A DNA stretch of 64,000 nt from Sipunculus nudus. Lineage: Eukaryota; Annelida; Sipuncula; Golfingiida; Sipunculidae. Below, in pieces: positions 50,998 through 59,500 of this stretch. Below the pieces are notes generated by a model that was not told where the DNA came from, did no database searches, and worked only from the letters and a program-made list of their open reading frames with translations. Location of the stretch: the NCBI GenBank assembly GCA_026874595.1, contig CM049311.1, positions 13,485,676 to 13,549,675 of the forward strand, in the 5' to 3' direction. The translations under genes were made by a program, and so were the position numbers. Position 1 is the stretch's first letter. Every line of letters begins with the position of its first letter.

Positions 50998-53559
50998 GCC
51001 TAACTGGAATGTATATTCGTCGTATGTTTTTCATTAACAAATATGAAAACAACCCAAATCGTCTGTTTTATTGTTGTTTGTTTAACCATAGTTTAATTTT
51101 GCAGCAATTGATTTTGTTGGTCGGTCAACATCCGTGACCTCGCCCGGGACGGTAGTTGATGTGTCTCCCCCTGAAGTAATAGGGAATTTGGATACAGGAG
51201 GCAGATTCCATTCGTCAACAGAGTCTGTCAGTGCCCGATGGCATGACGTTTTCTCCGATCAAGAAAGTGGTATGGATGAATAAACACACATATGTATATA
51301 CATATATGTATATATAACACGTTAAGAAACAAGATATATTTAATGGTTATGTACGTCACTGTTCAGAGTACAGAGAACTATCAGATATTGCAAAGAATGT
51401 AAATAATTGTTTTCACCAGGCATTGCAACATACTTATGGTGTTTGGGGTCCCGTCCTGGCCATTGCGATATACAAGGCTACACTACAATTTCCCATACAG
51501 AGGTAGAACTTCAATATCTTCAAAGCGGACGACTGTATTTTGTCACTGTTCAGGTAGGTACACGTTAGTAGATGTACACACACATTTAATATATAATTTT
51601 GTAAAATGTATAACTGTATTAAATTGTACACATTTGATGAACAGGCTATAAACGGAGCAGGTCTGGCTAAGCGGGTTTCTTCTCCGTCAGTTATAGTGGA
51701 TGATTCGCCACCGACGGCTGGTTTCGTGTTAGACACGACGGCTGATGTAAACGACACAGACGTGGACTTTCAGGTTAAGTCGTTGTTACAATAATCCGTT
51801 TTTGTTACTCTCTGTGTCTTATACTTCCTTTCTGAGCAAATATCTGGAATGCTTCCATTCGAAAATAAAACTGTCCTGCTATCACAGATGTCTCGCACAG
51901 ACCTATATGCAAATTGGGGAGGATTCCATGATCAAGATACTGGGATAGCTAATTACATGGTCGCCATTGGCACATGTCCAGGCTGTTGTGATGTTATGGA
52001 TGATACTCATTGGGGTGTTAGCAAAGGTATGTATATGTGTATGATTACACTTCTGCGATTCTTTAACTTAATAAACATCATAATCATTTTATGAATACTT
52101 CCTTGTGATGTATTTCAGTGTATATTTTACAAATTGTAGATCTCCACCTGACCGGACTACATTTAACACCTGGTACACGGTACTTTGTAACAATAACGGC
52201 TTGTAATGGGGCGAAGAGTTGTACAGTGGTGACATCTGACGGAGTGTTGATAGACTATACTCCACCGGTGGCTGGCAAGGTGTTTGATGGCATTGAAGGA
52301 GAAGATGCCCAATTTCAGACCAGCAGGTTGTAAAATAATATCAATTAAACTTATGTTTCTAAATCTACAAGAATATTGTGTTATTAACAATCACAGGCTT
52401 TTCTGACTTATTAGATTTTGCAACATTGCTAGGGATGGGACCACTTCACTCTGAAGAAGGTGCTTCTTTTTTATAAAGCTAATAATGTGTTTTATATAGA
52501 TGATCCGCAATCAAATTTATATCCGTTTAAAACACGCATGTTACTCTTGCCTAAGCTAATCGATCATATATGTTAATTAATATAACAACATAACAGTTTT
52601 ATAAAAGAAAAAATCAAAGATTTATATTTTGCACCTTAAAGTTTTCTTTTAATACGTGTAAAAGAGAAAATAATAGCATAGATAATATGTATACACTAAC
52701 AGTTCCCGGTTGTGTGCCCATTGGGTCAATTTCTTTGATGTCCACTCGGGTATTTCCCACTATGAGTGGTGGGCTGGCGTGACCCCCAGAAGTGATGATA
52801 TCATGACAACACAACGGGTACACCTGTCACATCACGCATGCACAACCGTATCAAGACAGCTACCTTTTTCAACGAAACTGTATGTTTCCGTGAAGGCAAT
52901 TGACCATACTGGTGCGAATGTTTTTATTTATTTCTTGACAAAAGTCTACTTAACGTATAGGTAGTCGCAAATATGTATTCACAGTTTTCTTGATATAAAA
53001 GTTTTGATCGCTATTATGTTTCCGTACTCAGAAATATCCATATCATTCGTTATACTTTAGCAGCAAGGAACTTTCAAAGGTGTAATTCTGAACGAGAGTA
53101 GTTAAAACGAAACAAATCCACAAGCAGTTCACACTTTTATAAGCATCCAACCTGTATATGTAGATACTTTGGTACGTTTATTATACCATGTGTGTTTAAA
53201 CAGGATTATATGCCATCTCAACTTCCAATGGTATTGTGGTAGACACCACTGCGCCAATAGTGAAGCAGAAAGCAAGTTTCAATGACAGACGAGGATCCCT
53301 GAAATGGGGCTCCCAGGTAAACCACATTCCAAAAGTATTCCTGTTGTATGTTTAGGGTTTGTACACTGCCCATTTTTTATAACTGGCTCTTCGTTTTTTT
53401 TATTGCAGGTGTGGCGCTCATCATTAGATGTTACATGGGAATTTACTGATGCAGACAGTGGTATCAATACACAATTTTTATCATTGATATCACGTGACCC
53501 GTCTCTCCTAAGCCTTCCCACCATCCAGGTGACTGAGTTTAATTCATAAGCATCTGTGT

Positions 53560-53594
<35 letters not shown>

Positions 53595-56500
53595 ATGATT
53601 ACCCGTCTATAACGAACTCAAGAAGTAATATTTTTTGTTGTTGTATGTTGTGCTTTATGAACAACTTTCTCCAAAACATGGATATCATTGAGTATTTGTC
53701 TGTTTCAGCTTTATGGTGACGTCAGGCATTACGTGTTCGCTAACATTTCTTTGCTTGACGGGCATCGGTACAAGGTCAAAGTTGTTGGATGTAATGGTGC
53801 TGGTTTGTGTTCACATACAGAAACAGATGAACAATTGGTTAGCATGCACTCTTTCTCTTTTAAGCTGATATCATAATCTTATATGGAATACCACGGAATA
53901 CATCCAACATTATGCCATATATCTAGAATTGTACTACTGTAGAGTGTTATTATGACATTAATATAGCACAAATACAGCCAGTTAATATGGTCACAAGGTT
54001 GTTGCATCAGACTGCTCTTTTTCCCACGGTGAACTTGGGCATTATGCCAATACCGTTCTCTCTTATTAATTTATTAATTGATCTCAGAACAACACCTTCA
54101 GACGTTACTTAATTTTTTCTCTTTAAATCTAAATTTGAATGCTAATTTTTTATTCCAAGCATATCTTAATATTCTCTTTCGAATTTCATTTCAGGTAGAC
54201 AACAGCCCACCTACCCCCGGATCTTTTGCGGTTCTGACTGATCATGCGGTCAACCTGGAGCGGCACCGAGGAGGTTACATGGTGTACAACCGTGACTTCA
54301 TCAGTATCGCTTTCCTGGGATTCGCAGATCCTCATTCAGACATTCAGAATTATCATGTAGCGGTGGGCACATTCTATGACGGGGCGGACCTAGTTGGGGT
54401 AAGGAAGTGAATGCAGAATGATTTGTTTGATACATATACTGAAATTTGATACACTTTCATCGTGTTATAAGTCTAACTACAGTGGGTTCAAAGTAACGAA
54501 TACTAACATCCTATCCTCAACAGAGGAATACTATGTATATTTGGCAGGGTTCTACAGTGAGAGTCTACCACTATGGGCAAGATAGTCACCGAGACGAGGG
54601 GACCATAGAGCGGGTTAACATCACCCTTACACGCGAAGTGCAACCTCAAGAAATGATATACATAACTATCTGGGCAGAAAACAAGGTAATGTTTATTTCA
54701 GTGTATATATTAATTATTATTTATTGTATATTGCTGCTTTTGCTCTGAGATGTGAGTTGTAATATCTTATGTCCAAGTCATTCAAGTCTTGATTATGTTA
54801 GGGGGTGTCTCGCTAGTGAAGCTTGCTTTGCTAGCGAAGCGATTAGAACGCCGGACTTGTGCGCGAACAACATGGGTTCGAATCCCGGATCGGCCTAATG
54901 TTTTCCCAGAGTAATTTGTCTTCGTAACAAATGGGAGCTCTTCCAGGATGACGGTAAACTTTTTGGCCCAGGGAATAAGCTCACCATTTTGTGACTTCTG
55001 GGATAATTGGTCTTGTTCTTAAAGCAGAACGCTCTTAAGAGGGGGTGTGTTACGGGGTAACATAAAAGCGGTCCGAAGCTTACATTACAGGCAAAGAGGT
55101 TGGTAAGCCGGACTTGTGCACCACCGACATGCTTTCAACCTCCGGATCGGCCCAATATTTTCCCCTAAATAATTTGTATTCGTAACAAATGGGGGCTCGT
55201 CCAACGTGAGGGTAAAATTTGTGGCCCAGGGAATGAGCTCACCAAAGTATGACTCCTGGGACAATAAGTCTTGTTCTGACAGCAGAACGCTCTTAAGAGG
55301 GGCCGTTACGGGGTGTCATAAAAACGGACCGAACTGTCTCGCTAGTGAACCGTTTTGCTAACGAAGCGGTTGGAACGCCGGACTTGTGCGCCACCGACAT
55401 GGGTTCGAATCCTGGATCGGCCCAATGTTTCCCCTGAGCAATTTGTCTTTGTAACAATTATGATATTTCAAATATTTCAGGGGGAAGGATAATGTTTTGA
55501 CACAAAAATGGGCTTCTTAATGTTTTTACTTTTCCTTCATATTAAAAGCCCTTTCTCACATCCTTGTTAACCAGGTCGGTCTGAGCAGCAGAAGGCTTCA
55601 CGGTTCCTTTGTCACTGTGGCGTCATCTGTTGGCAGGGGTACCCTGGAACTCAACAGGCGGTGTTCATCCTGGTCATGCCAAGGTCACTGCACCTGCTCT
55701 CCACAAGATCAGACGTGTCTGGACACTGCACAATGCACAAACGTCACAGGTAATTCTAAACATTACACTGACATAGGTAGTCTTTGTTATTAGTTATCAA
55801 ACCATATAAAAAATAATGGGAGAAGACAGCTTTTTTACATCGGAAAGCCTTGCAAAAGTTGCGTGTAAATACCCTAGATACGTAAATAGGCGCCACTGTT
55901 GATTCTTGTGTTAGGAACCGTTATACCCATCATAAAACGCTTTAAACAGAATGTTAGGCAGGTCTATATTGATTTTTAACATTTACGTCAAAATAGAAAA
56001 GTGTCTTGTAAATGTTGTTATACTGACAACAATACTTTGTGCTTCTTTTTAGGCGTTCCTGGCTACCAAACAGTCATAATCAGAGATGCTGACGTCTCAA
56101 CTGCCGCCACGGAAGACGATAAAGACTATACCCATGTGACATGTCTTATGGCCGCTGAATGGTACCCAACAGGAACTGGATTAAGTCCTGTTCGTTATGA
56201 TTGGTCCGTGGGAGAGCGAGGAGCCGCCCCCGGAACAGGTCTCATGGACAGAGCTAGTGATGTAATATGGCGAGATAATGGCCACCTCACATCTGCTGTG
56301 TTTACAGTTTCCAGGGATCCACATAAAGGTGATGATTTTTGTCGCTCCGTGTACTTACTGTTACACTCTTATGTTATTTTGCAGGATTAAAGTAATTTCC
56401 CCTTTATGTTTTGATCTTAAATACCAATATAACACCACTTTAATATATTTATTATCTGTATAATACACATTGTTCACGGAATCTCATCCAGGTATGCTAC

Positions 56501-59500
56501 CAGGAAAATCATACGCCTTCCATGTTCGAGCTTGGTTTGATGCACATCATTATTCCACGTATTCTTCTGACGGTATCATCGCGGATAACCAAGGTCTGCG
56601 AGTCTCTAGGTCGGTGGTTCCTCGAGAAATTAGAAGAATTGGTTCTTTGAAGGACATTGATGTTACTGCCGACCTATCATCCGTGAACATCACTTGGAAG
56701 CATGTCTTTCTTCCTGGGAGCATTCCTCTTCACCACGTGACGATCAGTATAGGAACAAAGTATGGCGGTGATGATGTGACCAAAACTGAATATGCCGGGT
56801 CAGTTCTGGAGGCTATGTTGGCTGGTCTAGATCTACAGGAAGGAGTTAAATACTATACAACAGTTGAAGTGGTCAATATGGGGGGCCTGTATGTATCGTC
56901 ACATTCTGATGGATTTGTGGTGAGATAAATTTCATAATCTTTCATAAATAATCAAGGATTGTTATTCGATTGAACTGAGGGCACATTGCAGTGATAAGGT
57001 TTCAAATAAAATTTCACTTATATATCGGTAATATTAAAATAACAGGTTGATATGACAAAGCCGAGTGCCACCTCGGCTACCGTGTCTGATGGAGCAGGAC
57101 TCCACGATGTACGCTACCAACGTGAAAACACGTCCGTATCTGCTTTCTGGCACGGCTTTGTGGATCACCAGTCTCCTCTGGCTGGATACGTCTGGTGTGT
57201 GAGCAGTATTGACGGGGAAGAAATCCTACCTTGTACCCATATGGGACTTGCTCTTTCAGGAATGAGGAGTCTTCCCTCCAGCAGACGCCTTGCACATGGT
57301 TGGTAATCTTTGTATATGTAAGCGGGGAGAGAGGCATAGATAAAGAATGTGTTTAGGAACGAGTATATCCCAGATGCTACATTAGTTTTGTTTACCTATC
57401 TGTAATAAGAATCATTAATTTGCGCACCACAATGATCATAAAGAAATCAATTGTAGTGTCATTTTATTTTGTTATTCTCACGGTGCATGAGAAATATATA
57501 GTAAAATGGAACAATAGTATCAGATGGGACCATACGTCCAAAATATAAAATTCATTTTAAAAAACCCGCTTGGTTCTCAATAACAATGACGCTATACAAA
57601 AAAATGATTTTTTTTCTATCGGTAGGTCAGAGATACGTTTCTAGAGTGCAAGCAGTTGATGCTGGAGGCCATGTATCTGACTTTGTCTACAGTGATGGGT
57701 TTACTGTGGATAGTACAGCACCCGAGAAAGCTGGTCACATCATAGGCGCTAATCTCTTGGTTGATGGATCTTTTGAAACGGCCACCTTATCGCAAGCCTG
57801 GGTTATTTCCACTGGTTCAGCTATACCATGGCGTTCTTCAGCCAAAGATGGACAACAGTCATTGTTGGCCAGGGGTACTATTTCTCAGGTTGTCCGAAAT
57901 TGTGCATGTGACATATTAAAGGTGACATTTTGGACGTCAACACTTACTAACACAAGTGAAATAGACCATGGAAGCGGGGCAATGGTGGGCATCAACAGTG
58001 AAATGCACCTATTCGCAGTCCATGATAATGACGTTGGCTGGCAGAAGCATTGCTACTATTTTAGACTTGGTGTTAGCAACGATGTGACATTAACGTTCTC
58101 TGTGGGGAGCGGGTCTGTGTTTCTGCTAGATAGTGTAAGCTTAAATGCTGTGAGCAGAACTACCAGTGCGACTTCGGAAGTCTTGACGGTAGACGTGCTG
58201 CCTGGGTCGGAGCCTGGAACCTGCTTTGCGACAGCAACATGGTCACTTATGGACCCTGAGAGTGAAATAAAAGAATTCCAATGGGCAATCGGTACCGTCA
58301 AAGGTGCGTCAGTTTAATTCATTACAACTCAGTGCAATATACACCAACATATGTTACCTGAAAATCCACTGTTCCAGTATTTATATTGTCCTTTATTTTA
58401 CACTTTAAAATTTCCCATTTGTACGAGATTAGTTATTTTCTCTGCTGGAAGTAGGTAAATATATGCGTGACCTATAAGCATATTTGTCGGGTTTTAACAA
58501 GTACTTTTAAGGTGTCTTATCGCCCAGGTGGAGTTCAGCTTCAGCCATTTAAGTCTGTATCAAAGATGAACCATGCGCGATCGTCCAAACTGACTTTACC
58601 TCAAGGGACGGCTATTCACGTAACTGTTAAGACAACAAATGGAGCAGGGATGATTGGTGTCTTTCATGCCGAGCCTGTCCATGTTGACTATACACCTCCA
58701 GAAATAGTTGCTGCAACGGTAAGAGACAGGAAAAACCAAGATCCCTGTACACAGTTCTCAAATCCACTCTGTAAATAACCGAAACATTGACATTATTTGA
58801 TAAATAAATACAAATGTATAACTCTTCGGTTAATTAATAAAAATATATTATCGAACGTATTATACAGACTTATTTAAATTGTTTTGACATTTGAATATAT
58901 CGTATAGATCAACAACCAGCCTGCCAACGGAACTTCTTACATTACTGACATTGTCCAGATCATGTGGGGGGTGGATGACCCGGAAACTCCTTTGAAAAGC
59001 TGTGAATATAGCATAGGTAAGTGAAGACTATTCTTCTTCAGCTTAATATGTATCTTTGATAACCTTAAATATCTGGTGAAATTCTTCTTTGTGTTACGGC
59101 ACTGGACTATTAATGGACGTTTTTACTGTGTTTCCAGCATAATATGCAACTGTCTGACTATAAATAATAAAATTCAGACTAAAAGTAAAAAATATTGTCA
59201 TTTGTAAACTGTAATACTGGTAATAATGTGATTATGCCAGCTGGTACATTCAATTGTGCTTCAAATTATACGCTTACAGGCCATAAACAAGGGATGTCTG
59301 ACTTCCTTCCATCGACTCTCGCACTTAATAACCGAGGAGAAGCCAACCTGACTGGTCTGACACACGGCGACACATTGTATGTGAACATCCGTTGTACGAA
59401 CAACAAAGACATGACCGGATACTTGACCACTGAGCCGGTTGTTATTGTGACAGGCCCGCCAGATTCTTCTTGGGCACGCATATCTCCAGTCACGGTCTCA

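Noticed and set aside
54812-54896. Functional tRNA gene
   Set aside because: A and B boxes are present but the acceptor and anticodon stems do not pair, and the segment lies inside repeated LTR-like units.
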